NCBI GenBank assembly: GCA_903921725.1
Contig: CAIXRA010000005.1
Coordinates: 46,933 to 110,932, forward strand
Length of the DNA: 64,000 nucleotides
From: an uncultured Lentisphaerota bacterium
GTDB taxonomy: Bacteria; Verrucomicrobiota; Lentisphaeria; Oligosphaerales; CAITYL01
Reading direction: 5' to 3'
Shown: positions 19,448 through 28,093 of the stretch, one piece after another
How positions within the stretch are numbered: the stretch's first letter is position 1
Layout: the number at the start of each line of letters is the position of its first letter
The notes under the pieces: model-generated
Database searches by the model: none
What the model saw: the letters and a program-made list of their open reading frames with translations, nothing else
Told to the model about the DNA's origin: nothing
Made by a program: the position numbers and the translations under genes

Positions 19448-20509
19448 TCATTCCTTCTCGGCGGCCGACCATTCCAGCATCCGCCGGATGCCGTCCCGAC
19501 ACCCCACCTGCGGACGCCAGCCCAGAATCCGGCCGGCCTTCGCAATCTCCGCGACAAACACATCCTGGTCGCTCCGTCGCCGCGGCAGCTGCGTGCGGCG
19601 CAGAGACTCCCCGGGCGGAAACGCAAGCAGCTCCTCCAGCAGCCCGAAAAGCTCCAGCAGGCTCAGGCTGTTCTCCATGCCGCCGCCGATGTTGAAAACC
19701 TGCCCGGCCGCGGCGGCGCGGTGTTCCCAGGCCGCGCGGTAAAGCCGGACCAGATCCTCCGCGTGCAGCACGTCCCGCACCTGCTTTCCCGTCCCCGAAA
19801 TGGTGAACGGTTCCGGCTCCGCGCCCCGGCTGAGGCATCCCCTCTGCTCCAGCGCCTTCCGGCAGAACCATCCGACCCAGCCCTGGTCGAAGGTGGCGAA
19901 CTGGCGTCCGCCGTAGATGGATGAATGCCGGAACACCACGGTATTCAGCCCGAAATTGCGGTGCCAGTCGCGGACGTACTGGTCCGCCGCGCCCTTGGAG
20001 CAGCCGTAAGGACTGGCGAAGTCCAGCGGCAGCGACTCATCCAGTCCGCGCGGATAATCGGGCAGGAGGTGGCGCGTGGCCGTTTCGCCGCACCGCAGAT
20101 GCTCCAGGTCGCCGTACACCTTGTTGGTCGAACTGTACGCCAGCAGCGCGGCGGGCGAGTGCGCCCGCACCGCCTCCAGCACGTTGAAGGTGCCAAGCAC
20201 GTTGGTCATCAGGTCGCGGCGCGGATCCTCCAGGGACGACGTCATCGCCACCTGCCCGCCGAGATGGCAGACATAATCGAACGGCGCATGCTTCCGGAAC
20301 ACCCCGTCCACCGCCGCCGCATCCGCCAGGTCGTGCCGGCAGAACAGCAGCCGCCCCGGTGCGGCCCGGGCCCGGAGCCATTCCAGGTTCAGCTCGGAAC
20401 CGGTTCTGAACAGGGCGTCGATGACCACCACCTCCGCGCCCTCCTCCAGATAGGACGCCGCGATGTTGGAACCCAGGAATCCGCATCCGCCTGTGACGAG
20501 CAGTTTCAT
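19448..20509 (-). CDS. CDP-paratose 2-epimerase-like NAD-dependent sugar epimerase
   Basis: A 353-residue extended SDR. The Rossmann motif TGGCGFLG sits at residues 6-13; the active site contains YSSTNKVYGDLEHL, then SPYGCSKGAADQYVRD (Tyr and Lys of YxxxK), VFRHSSIYGGRQFATFDQGW and WFCRKALEQ. This combination is characteristic of RfbE/TyvE, which interconverts CDP-paratose and CDP-tyvelose. The other CDP-3,6-dideoxyhexose genes (glucose-1-phosphate cytidylyltransferase, CDP-glucose 4,6-dehydratase, DdhC) are not in the window. The start overlaps the previous gene by four bases. Confidence 0.87.
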   Translation of the reverse strand: MKLLVTGGCGFLGSNIAASYLEEGAEVVVIDALFRTGSELNLEWLRARAAPGRLLFCRHDLADAAAVDGVFRKHAPFDYVCHLGGQVAMTSSLEDPRRDLMTNVLGTFNVLEAVRAHSPAALLAYSSTNKVYGDLEHLRCGETATRHLLPDYPRGLDESLPLDFASPYGCSKGAADQYVRDWHRNFGLNTVVFRHSSIYGGRQFATFDQGWVGWFCRKALEQRGCLSRGAEPEPFTISGTGKQVRDVLHAEDLVRLYRAAWEHRAAAAGQVFNIGGGMENSLSLLELFGLLEELLAFPPGESLRRTQLPRRRSDQDVFVAEIAKAGRILGWRPQVGCRDGIRRMLEWSAAEKE

Positions 20510-21387
20510 TGGAAATCCTCCGGCTGGTCCGCGGCGGCAGTGTCAGCCAGGCCGTCCGCAAGCGCGAGGCGCGGGCGCCACTCCGGCGGCGGCCGCTCCG
20601 CCTTGCAGGCGATATGGGTGTCGCCCCGGTCAAGCGCCGGGTCGAAACACAGCAGGGATCGCGGACGGCCCATGATGTCGGCCAGCCGCCCGACCACGTC
20701 CCGGATGGGGTGCAGTTCGCCCGAACCGACATCATATTCACAACCCCGCCCCGCCGCTCCCGCCACCAGGCAGGCCTCCAGCCCGGCCGCCACGTCGGAG
20801 ACATGCAGCCAGTCGCGCACCCCCGTCCCGCTTCCCATCGCCACAGGGACGCCCGCCCGCAACTGCCGCACCGCATGGGGAATCAGGTTGCCGGAGGCAT
20901 CCCCGGGGCCGTATACTTGGAACAGCCGGGCCACCACGACGCCCCCCGGATGACGCCCCGCAAACTCCCGCACCAGCCGCGTCGCCGCCTGTTTTGTGAC
21001 GACATAGGGGTTCTCGGCCAGGGCCGGCGCAACGTCTATGAAATCCTCATAAAACGTGCGGACATAGACCAAGGTCGGGGATGCCGGACACTCCAGGCAG
21101 CGGAGAAGGTTCAGCGTCCCCATGATGTTGACCCGGACGCAGGACGGCCAGTCGCGGGCACCCGCCTTCACTCCGGCCGCACCGAGATGAAAGACGGCAT
21201 CCGTGGCGGACCAGTCGATGCGGTCCAGCCCCCGCCCCATGCCGAGATCCCCCTCGGCAAAAGTGAAGCCGCTGCCGGGCGCAGAGGGCTGCCGGTCAAA
21301 ACCGGTTACGGAATGCCCCTGGCGTTGCAGACGTCGGCAGAGATGCCTGCCGACGAAACCGGACGAACCTGTGACGACGATGCGCAT
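20506..21387 (-). CDS. NAD-dependent epimerase/dehydratase
   Basis: A 293-residue extended SDR with TGSSGFVG at residues 6-13, an active-site YVVTK (YxxxK) and the VRDWLHVSDVA motif seen in nucleotide-sugar epimerases. The usual Ser/Thr of the catalytic triad lies in VYVRTFYEDF. The protein is a little shorter than GalE-type enzymes (about 330). It sits 6 bases after the upstream epimerase and overlaps the RfbE-like gene by four bases. The exact sugar is unknown. Confidence 0.88.
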   Translation of the reverse strand: MRIVVTGSSGFVGRHLCRRLQRQGHSVTGFDRQPSAPGSGFTFAEGDLGMGRGLDRIDWSATDAVFHLGAAGVKAGARDWPSCVRVNIMGTLNLLRCLECPASPTLVYVRTFYEDFIDVAPALAENPYVVTKQAATRLVREFAGRHPGGVVVARLFQVYGPGDASGNLIPHAVRQLRAGVPVAMGSGTGVRDWLHVSDVAAGLEACLVAGAAGRGCEYDVGSGELHPIRDVVGRLADIMGRPRSLLCFDPALDRGDTHIACKAERPPPEWRPRLALADGLADTAAADQPEDFQ

Positions 21388-21393
21388 GCAGCC

Positions 21394-22458
21394 TCACCCC
21401 GCGGCGGATTGGGCGAAACGCCCGGTGGCTTGATGGAAACGGAACGTGCGGCGCACGCCCTCGGCCAGGGGGATTATGCAGCGGAGCCCAAGTTCGGCCT
21501 CGGCACGGGACACATCCGGGACATAGCGCGACGGCGGGGCGCCGCCGGGCGGCTGCGCGACGGTGACGGCCAGCGGCGGGGTTGCGGACTCCGCAACGGC
21601 GCGGGCGGCCTCCAGGATCGTCACCGCCGCGCCGGAGCCGACATTGTACGGACGGCAGGCCGGCGCACGGAACAGGATCGTCCATAGCCAGACGGCAAGA
21701 TCCGCCGCGTAGAGGTAGGAGCGGCATGGAGTGCCGTCGCCGCTCACGCGGACCGGGCCGCCGGCGAGCGCGTCGCGGATGAAATTCCCGATGGCAAAAT
21801 GTACGTCCAGCGGCAGATGCGGTCCGACAAAGGCGAAACCGCGGGCGATCTTCGCGTCGATTCCGTGTTCCCGGTGGTACTGCGCGCAGAGCTGCTCCGC
21901 CAGCCGCTTTCCCTCGCCGTACGCAGAAGCGGGGTCGGACGAATCCGGCACCCCGGCGTAGCTTTCCGGCAGGTGCGTCAGTTCCGGCGGCTGCCGCCCG
22001 TACACCGCACCGGAACTGGACAGCAGGAATTTCGGCGTGCCGCACCGCGCGGCAAAATCCAGCGTACGGCGTGTGCCCTCGACAATCGTGTCCAGCATCA
22101 GCCGGGGTTGCTCTTCGTTGAGCTTGGCGCTGGCGCATGTCGCGCCGTGGATGATGTGGGAGAAGTCGCCGGGAGGGAACGCAAAGTTCCGCACATCGCC
22201 CGCATGCAGGCGGACTGATGGATGCCCGGCCAGGTGCGGCGCCTTCGCGCGGAACGCGGCCGGGTCGCGGGTCAGCGCCACCGCCTCCGCGCCGAGGGCG
22301 AAACGGTCGTTGGCCGCCGTAAAGCTTTCCAGCAGCCAGCAGCCGAAAAAGCCGGTGCCGCCAGTGATGAACAGCCGCCGACCCCGCAGTTCCTCCCAGA
22401 GGCCGCCGGTGTGCGCCAGAACATGCTCCAAATCCGCTTGTTCAATCCGCTTGCACAT
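21394..22458 (-). CDS. NAD-dependent epimerase/dehydratase, first gene of the sugar operon
   Basis: A 354-residue extended SDR, starting MCKRIEQADLEH. The cofactor motif TGGTGFFG is near residue 33, the active site reads LLSSSGAVYG and YGEGKRLAE (YxxxK), and GDGTPCRSYLYAADLAVWLW is the nucleotide-sugar-binding region. The long N-terminus before the Rossmann motif is shared with UDP-glucuronate decarboxylase-like proteins. The upstream 108 bases separate it from the convergently placed end of an MFS gene on the same strand, so it is likely to be the promoter-proximal gene of the eleven-gene operon. Confidence 0.87.
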   Translation of the reverse strand: MCKRIEQADLEHVLAHTGGLWEELRGRRLFITGGTGFFGCWLLESFTAANDRFALGAEAVALTRDPAAFRAKAPHLAGHPSVRLHAGDVRNFAFPPGDFSHIIHGATCASAKLNEEQPRLMLDTIVEGTRRTLDFAARCGTPKFLLSSSGAVYGRQPPELTHLPESYAGVPDSSDPASAYGEGKRLAEQLCAQYHREHGIDAKIARGFAFVGPHLPLDVHFAIGNFIRDALAGGPVRVSGDGTPCRSYLYAADLAVWLWTILFRAPACRPYNVGSGAAVTILEAARAVAESATPPLAVTVAQPPGGAPPSRYVPDVSRAEAELGLRCIIPLAEGVRRTFRFHQATGRFAQSAAG

Positions 22459-22566
22459 GGCGCGGAATATATCCCGGATTCGGGCGTTCCGCCTCCGGCC
22501 GCACAAATGCGGCCCGGAACGTTCAGGATGGCCGGATTCTTCCGGCGGCACGGCGGCGACCGGGCG

Positions 22567-24003
22567 TCAACGCTGCCGGCGCGGCCCGGAAAGGGTGTCC
22601 CCAAGATCCGAGAAGAGCTGGCGCGGCCAGTCGAGAAGCACGGTTCCCACGACCTGGAGGGTCGGCATGCTCCGGGTGTCGCGGATGCGGCCGAGGGCGA
22701 GCTGGGCCAGGACGGTCATGAGGGCTGTGGCGCCGAAAAACACCGTGAACGGCCGCAGCCAGCCTCCTACCATGCACGGCTGGTGCTTGAGGATTTCCAG
22801 CACCGGCCCCCAGAGCAGCGGGGCGGCGGCGCCGCAGAGGGAGGTCAGCACGCTGTTCAGCGTCACCGCCACCGTCATCTCGTGCTCCGGAAAGGAGGCC
22901 ATGTAGAGCTTCAGCAGCGGAATGGTCATGGCGGCGGAGACGATGCCGAACACGGCGCTCAGCAGGAAGAGCTGGCCGACGCCCATGCGGATCACGCCTG
23001 CGGCGGCCAGCCCCCAGACGGCCAGGACGGCGATCTGCCCGATTCCGGCCAGGCGCATGGTCGGACGGCTGCCGAAGCGGTCGGAGAAACGCCCCCACAG
23101 GATGCTGGTAAGAATGGTGCCGAGCGTGCCGACGGCCGAGATGCCGAGGATGTACCCCTCGCCCAGCTCCTGCTGATCCTTCAGGAACACCGTCAGGAAG
23201 CCGCCGTACGCCGCCCAGGCCAGGCTGTTCAGCGCCTGGAAGCGCGCCATGCGGCGGAACGGCTTGTGGCGCCAGACCTCGCGGTAGGCGCGGCGGAGGT
23301 CGCCCCAGCTCCGCCGGGCCTTCGCCGCCGCGGAGGGCGGCATGGTGCATGGCACCGGCTTGAGGAACTGGACGCTCAACCAGCCGGCCAGCCAGGAAAC
23401 CGTGAACAGCGCGGCGTACTTCCAGCCGGGGGTGCCGGCCGGGTCGTTGCCGAGGAAGAAGCCGGAGGCGATCAGGATCGCCAGCGCGCCGCCGTTGATG
23501 CAGGTCTGGTCCCAGCCGAAATAACGCCCGCGCTGCGCTTCCGGCACGACCTGCGAAACCCACGGCACCCAGCCGACGCAGGTGACGCCGCGGATGAGGT
23601 TGAACAGGAAGAGCAGGCCGACGAGCACGCCCAGCAGCAACGAGTCCGGGACCGCCCAGCCGAACAGCGTCCGCCCGTGCAGCAGCGGCAGCGGCACCGC
23701 GAGCATCATCATGAACGAACGCGCGCCCCAGCCCGCCAGCACCATCCGCTTGTAGCCGAGCCGCTCCGCCGTGTTGCTCGCCAGCACCTGGAGCAGGTTG
23801 AGGAGCGGCGTGAACGCCAGCATGACGCCGATCAGCGCCTCGCCGGCGCCCAGGAACTTGCCGGTCAGCACCATCGGCGTGCCGAGGGCGATGGTGAAGT
23901 TGATCGCGTTCGCAAACTGGAAGCCGTACATCCACCGGACTGCGCCGGGCAGCGGCGTATTTTTCCGGTCGGCGGCGCTTGCGGTTGGAGCGGAAGATGA
24001 CAT
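22567..24003 (-). CDS. MFS transporter
   Basis: A 478-residue major facilitator with about twelve hydrophobic helices. The start is the ATG at 24003 (MSSSAPTASAADRKN); the longer open frame upstream is the shadow of murF on the other strand. Visible features are GVMLAFTPLLNLLQVLASN, the conserved basic loop ERLGYKR, GRYFGWDQTCINGG and SDRFGSRPTM (the repeat of the loop 2-3 motif in the second half). It resembles sugar or drug MFS transporters. The substrate is unknown. It is likely to be its own transcription unit. Confidence 0.87.
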   Translation of the reverse strand: MSSSAPTASAADRKNTPLPGAVRWMYGFQFANAINFTIALGTPMVLTGKFLGAGEALIGVMLAFTPLLNLLQVLASNTAERLGYKRMVLAGWGARSFMMMLAVPLPLLHGRTLFGWAVPDSLLLGVLVGLLFLFNLIRGVTCVGWVPWVSQVVPEAQRGRYFGWDQTCINGGALAILIASGFFLGNDPAGTPGWKYAALFTVSWLAGWLSVQFLKPVPCTMPPSAAAKARRSWGDLRRAYREVWRHKPFRRMARFQALNSLAWAAYGGFLTVFLKDQQELGEGYILGISAVGTLGTILTSILWGRFSDRFGSRPTMRLAGIGQIAVLAVWGLAAAGVIRMGVGQLFLLSAVFGIVSAAMTIPLLKLYMASFPEHEMTVAVTLNSVLTSLCGAAAPLLWGPVLEILKHQPCMVGGWLRPFTVFFGATALMTVLAQLALGRIRDTRSMPTLQVVGTVLLDWPRQLFSDLGDTLSGPRRQR

Positions 24004-24151
24004 GTTGAGACGAATCCGCGGCGCTGGTTCTGTCCGCGGAAACAGAGGCATAAGTGTAGCACGCCGGGGGCGCGATGCAACCGTGCGGGCCACTCCCGTC
24101 CCGGTTCCGGTTCCGGCCGGAATCCGTTTTTGATCTTGGAGATTTCCTTCC

Positions 24152-25588
24152 ATGGACTCAGCGGTGGCATTCACGGCGGCGGAACTGGCCGGCATCACGG
24201 GAGGGGCCTGGGACGGCGCGCCGCCGCCGCCGGAGTTCCGCATCACGGGCATCTCCGACAACAGCCGCAATGCCGGCCCCGGCTGCCTCTTCGCCGCCAT
24301 CCGCGGCGAGCTGGCCGACGGCCACCGCTTCCTGCCCCAGGCTCTCGCCGCAGGCGCGGCGGCCCTCTGCGTCGAACGGAAGCCGGACGCGGAACTCCGC
24401 GCGAAATTCCCCGGAGCACCCGTCCTGCTCGTGGACGACTCCCTCCGCGCCTGGCAGGAACTGGCCCGCGCCCACCGACTGCGCTTTCCGCGCCTGCCCG
24501 TCGTCGGCATCACCGGAAGCTGCGGCAAGACCAGCACCAAGGAAATGATCGCCGCCGTGCTCGAGGCGCACCTCCCCGGGGCCGTGCTCAAGACGGAAGG
24601 CAACACCAACAACCATTTCGGCGTCCCGCGCAACCTGCTCCGCCTCACCCCGCAGCACCGCGCCGCCGTCATCGAGATGGGCACCAACCACCCCGGCGAG
24701 ATTGCCGCGCTGGTCCGCCTCGCCGCGCCCCGCATCGGCGTCATCTGCAATATCGGCCACGCGCACCTGGAATATCTCGGCGACCTGGCCGGCGTGGCGC
24801 ACGAGAAAGGCTCGCTCTTCGCCGGGCTCGAAGCGGCGGACGGCGGCGAAAAGGTCGCCGTGTTCCCCGAGGACGCCGCGCACGCGGACATTCTCCGCAA
24901 TCTGGCGGGGAATGCCCGGATCATCACCGTCGGCGCGGGCGAAACCGCCGGCGTCCGCGTCTCCTATCTCGGTGCCTGCGGCGGTGGACGCTACGGCGTG
25001 CGGCTGCACTGGAAGGCGTCCGGGGACACCCGTGAATTCACCTGGGGTCTCGGCGGCGCACACCAGGCGATGAACGCCGGCGCGGCCGCCGCCGTGGGTG
25101 CGGCCCTCGGCATCCCGCCGGACACCATCACAGCCGGCCTTGCAGCCAGCGTGCTCCCCGGCATGCGGATGGACATCCGCGAGCACGAGGGCGTCGAGTG
25201 GGTCAACGATGCCTACAACTCAAACCCCGATAGTGCGCGGGCGGGCATCGCCTGGTTCCGCGAAATCACCGCGGAGACCGATCCCGCGGACTGTATCCTC
25301 GTGCTCGGCGACATGCGTGAGCTCGGCCCTGCCGTCGCCCCGGGCGCGCACATAGAGCTGCTCCGCCTCGCGCTCCACACCTGCCCCGGCTACACCATCC
25401 TCCCCGTCGGCGAGGAAATGGAGAAGGCGGCAACGGCCTGCGGACTCCGCGCGTTCCCGGACGCCGCCGCCGCCCGGGCCGCCGCGCTCCCCCTGCTCCG
25501 CCCCGGCACCTGGATCCTGCTCAAGGGCTCCCGCGGCATCCAGCTCGAAAAACTCCTCCCCGACGCCCTCCTCCCCAAGGGGCACTGA
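24152..25588 (+). CDS. murF: UDP-N-acetylmuramoyl-tripeptide--D-alanyl-D-alanine ligase
   Basis: MurF adds D-Ala-D-Ala to the UDP-MurNAc tripeptide, the last cytoplasmic step of peptidoglycan precursor synthesis. The 478-residue protein has the N-terminal Mur domain (ITGISDNSRNAGPGCLFAAI), the ATP-binding loop GITGSCGKTSTKEM, EGNTNNHFGVPRNLL, the EMGTNHPGEI motif and the C-terminal NDAYNSNPDSARAG. A GGAG lies ten bases before the ATG. It stands alone here rather than in a dcw cluster, as in some PVC bacteria, and the protein supports a peptidoglycan-making organism. Confidence 0.97.
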   Translation: MDSAVAFTAAELAGITGGAWDGAPPPPEFRITGISDNSRNAGPGCLFAAIRGELADGHRFLPQALAAGAAALCVERKPDAELRAKFPGAPVLLVDDSLRAWQELARAHRLRFPRLPVVGITGSCGKTSTKEMIAAVLEAHLPGAVLKTEGNTNNHFGVPRNLLRLTPQHRAAVIEMGTNHPGEIAALVRLAAPRIGVICNIGHAHLEYLGDLAGVAHEKGSLFAGLEAADGGEKVAVFPEDAAHADILRNLAGNARIITVGAGETAGVRVSYLGACGGGRYGVRLHWKASGDTREFTWGLGGAHQAMNAGAAAAVGAALGIPPDTITAGLAASVLPGMRMDIREHEGVEWVNDAYNSNPDSARAGIAWFREITAETDPADCILVLGDMRELGPAVAPGAHIELLRLALHTCPGYTILPVGEEMEKAATACGLRAFPDAAAARAAALPLLRPGTWILLKGSRGIQLEKLLPDALLPKGH

Positions 25589-25625
25589 GACCGGCCGGGA
25601 ACGGTTCAATCGTGGACGGAAAGCA

Positions 25626-26519
25626 TCAGCGGGGCAGCGCGCGGGCGGCCTTGGCGATGGCGGCGATGTGCGCGGGGGTGGTGCCGCAGCAGCCGCCGAT
25701 GATGTTGGCACCGGCCGCGACCAGCGCGGCGACCTGTTCGGCCATGTCCTCCGGCGTCTCCGGGAAGGTGTCCACGCCATTGAGGTTCACCGGGAGACCG
25801 GCGTTGGCGTGCACCAGAATCGGGGTGTCCGGGCAGGCGGCCCGCATTTCCCGGACGATGTCGACCATGCGCCGGATGCCGTTGCCGCAGTTTGTGCCGA
25901 TGATATCCGCGCCCGCCGCCACGGCCGCACGGGCGGCATCGGCCGGTTTGACGCCCATCATCGTGTGGTATTCACCCAGCGGAGTGCGCTCAAAGGTGAA
26001 GGTACAGATCGCCTCCAGGCGCGTGTTTTCACGGACCGCGCGGATGGCGAGGGCGGCTTCATCGAGCGCGCTCATGGTCTCGATGCAGGCCGCATCGGCG
26101 CCGCCCTTTTCCAGGGCGCCGGCCTGCTCCTTGAAGACGCCGTACATCTCCTCCTCGGTCAAATCCTCCATCATCAACATCTTGCCGGTCGGGCCGATGG
26201 AGGCGATGACCCATTTGTCGCCGGCGGCCTGACGCGAGATTCTGGCGGCGGCCTCGTTGATTTCGGCGGTGCGCTCCGCAAGCCCGTAGTGTTCCAGCTT
26301 GCAGCGCGAGCCGCCAAAACTGTCGGACTCGATCATGTCCGCGCCCGCCTCGATATAGCCGCGGGCCACGTCCATCACGTCTGCCGGACGATTGATGCAC
26401 CACAATTCCGGACACTCGCCGGGCTTAAGCCCTTTTTCGTGAAAAAAGGTGCCCCAGGCACCATCCGAAATCAAAATCCTGCCGCTCTTCGTCGCGTCCG
26501 CAATCCGCTTCCCGTTCAT
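25626..26519 (-). CDS. Homocysteine S-methyltransferase family protein
   Basis: A 297-residue TIM-barrel methyltransferase with the zinc ligands of the Hcy-binding family: Cys211 in GTNCGNG and the Cys277-Cys278 pair in GGCCGTTPAHI. The N-terminal part reads ISDGAWGTFFHEKG and MIESDSFGGSR. It matches the homocysteine-binding module of methionine synthase MetH, but without cobalamin and folate domains. It lies 112 bases downstream of a URO-D/MtaA-like gene on the same strand, which suggests a corrinoid-dependent methyl transfer pathway or S-methylmethionine-type use. The start is the ATG at 26519. Confidence 0.9.
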   Translation of the reverse strand: MNGKRIADATKSGRILISDGAWGTFFHEKGLKPGECPELWCINRPADVMDVARGYIEAGADMIESDSFGGSRCKLEHYGLAERTAEINEAAARISRQAAGDKWVIASIGPTGKMLMMEDLTEEEMYGVFKEQAGALEKGGADAACIETMSALDEAALAIRAVRENTRLEAICTFTFERTPLGEYHTMMGVKPADAARAAVAAGADIIGTNCGNGIRRMVDIVREMRAACPDTPILVHANAGLPVNLNGVDTFPETPEDMAEQVAALVAAGANIIGGCCGTTPAHIAAIAKAARALPR

Positions 26520-26631
26520 CTCCCCGCCCTCCCGTTTTGCCCGTTGCTTGAAATTGAAACAACCTGAAGCATCTGCATTCATGATGCCATACCATGCCGG
26601 AAAGCCGGGAAGGGATAGCAGCGCGCCCTCA

Positions 26632-27702
26632 TCAATGACCGAATCTGCGGACGGCATCCACATAGGCCAGGACGTTTTCCCACGGCACCTCGGGTTCGAG
26701 CATGTGGGTGGGCGTGCAGAGCAGGCCGCCGACGGGCCCGGCAATGGAGAGGTTGCGTTCGACCGCAGCGCGGACCTCCGCCGGAGTCCCGAGCGGCATA
26801 GTGGTCTGGGTGCCAATCGTGCCCCAGAACGAAAGCCGGTCGCCGTACGCGGCATGAATTTCCGCAAAATCCATGCATTCGGACTGGACGGGGTTCAGGA
26901 CCTCGACGCCAATCTCGATGAGGTCTTCGATGATGGGGGTGACGAACCCGCAGGAGTGGTAGGAGAAGATGACGTCGGGGTTTGCGGACTTCGCGGCCCG
27001 GATCACCTGGGTCAGCCTGGGCTTGAGCCAGGTGCGCCAGAAGTCGGGGGCCATCATCATGCCGTGCTGCATGCCGACATCATCGCCGACATGGAAGAGA
27101 TCCACCCCCATCCCGGCGTATTTGCGGGCGCGGACGACGGCCTGCTCCGTGGTTTTGTCGAGCAGCCACACGGCCTTCTCGTCCTCCATGCACATGTCCG
27201 GGATCAGCACCTCCATCCGGCGCAGGTACCAAGAAATTTCCCAGGTCATGTCGGACATGGCGAAAGCGGCGCCGACGCCGCGGGCGTGCAGGGCGGCGAT
27301 CTGGGGCGGGATGTGGCTGTAGTCGGCCCGTGCGAAATCCGGATAGGGATAGGCTTGGATCTCCTCCAGCGTCTCGCAATGCTCCAGCGGGTGCAGCATG
27401 CGGGTCATGTGCATCGCCTCGGCGCTGCCGGGCTCGTGCCCGACGCCCCAGTCGTCGAAGACGGTTCCCGGCTTGACGCCTTCAGGATAATAGCGCGCCC
27501 AATCGATGGCCGCGCGGTCGGGAAGCCGGGCGTCGTCGACATATTGGAAGGAGAGGCCGAAATAGTCCGGGTAGCTCTGGGTGGATCCGGTCTCCTTCCT
27601 GAAGCGCTCGACGAGGGCCGGGCAGAGCTGGAGGAACAGGGGCGGGTTCGCGCAGCCCCGGCGGCGGAGGCAGGCGATCAGGCTTTCGCGTGGCGTGGCC
27701 AT
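26632..27702 (-). CDS. URO-D/MtaA-like methyltransferase
   Basis: A 356-residue member of the uroporphyrinogen decarboxylase superfamily. It has the zinc-binding pattern of corrinoid methyltransferases such as MtaA/CmuA: His249-x-Cys251 in YHSCGF and Cys329 in LLCTPTH. The typical N-terminal porphyrin-binding Arg motif of HemE is not seen. Such proteins are numerous in Lentisphaerota and Kiritimatiellota and are thought to move methyl groups from methoxylated or methylated compounds to corrinoid proteins. The pairing with a homocysteine methyltransferase downstream supports a methyl-transfer role. No corrinoid protein gene is adjacent. Confidence 0.85.
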   Translation of the reverse strand: MATPRESLIACLRRRGCANPPLFLQLCPALVERFRKETGSTQSYPDYFGLSFQYVDDARLPDRAAIDWARYYPEGVKPGTVFDDWGVGHEPGSAEAMHMTRMLHPLEHCETLEEIQAYPYPDFARADYSHIPPQIAALHARGVGAAFAMSDMTWEISWYLRRMEVLIPDMCMEDEKAVWLLDKTTEQAVVRARKYAGMGVDLFHVGDDVGMQHGMMMAPDFWRTWLKPRLTQVIRAAKSANPDVIFSYHSCGFVTPIIEDLIEIGVEVLNPVQSECMDFAEIHAAYGDRLSFWGTIGTQTTMPLGTPAEVRAAVERNLSIAGPVGGLLCTPTHMLEPEVPWENVLAYVDAVRRFGH

Positions 27703-28093
27703 GAAGAATCCTCCGGCGGGCTTGGTTCAGTTCAGGGGTGGAACTCTTTTGACGGCGTTTACATTGGCACGGGTGTTTTCCCAAGGGACTTCGTTCGCCG
27801 TGAACTACGGCGGGGGCTCCGCCGAGCGCGCATCCGGCGCCCTGTTTTTCTTTCTGCTCTGCATGCCGGTGCGTCCTTGATCCGGCGCCACGCCTGCAGA
27901 ATTTCGCCATGGGAAGTATAGTGCCACCGCTAAAACGTTCCATTTACACCGGCGGCCGATTTTGCAATCGCGGAACGTCTTTGGAAAAATAAGGTAACCG
28001 TATATGCGATTTGCAGTTCCGGCGCAATCCGCCGGAGTGCAACATCGGCCGCATGCCGTTGCACGGCAGAAAAAAGAACCTGGGAGAATCCGC
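27703..28093. promoter_or_regulatory. Divergent intergenic region with a 15-base palindrome
   Basis: About 390 bases between the URO-D-like gene (minus) and the fucosidase (plus), so it must hold both promoters. TGCCGT-TGC-ACGGCA at 28054-28068 is a perfect palindrome 26 bases before the fucosidase start and could be an operator of a LacI-type regulator. A weaker pair AACGTTCC (about 27933) and GGAACGT (about 27975) also occurs. No promoter boxes could be assigned with confidence, and no gene is seen. Confidence 0.4.
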
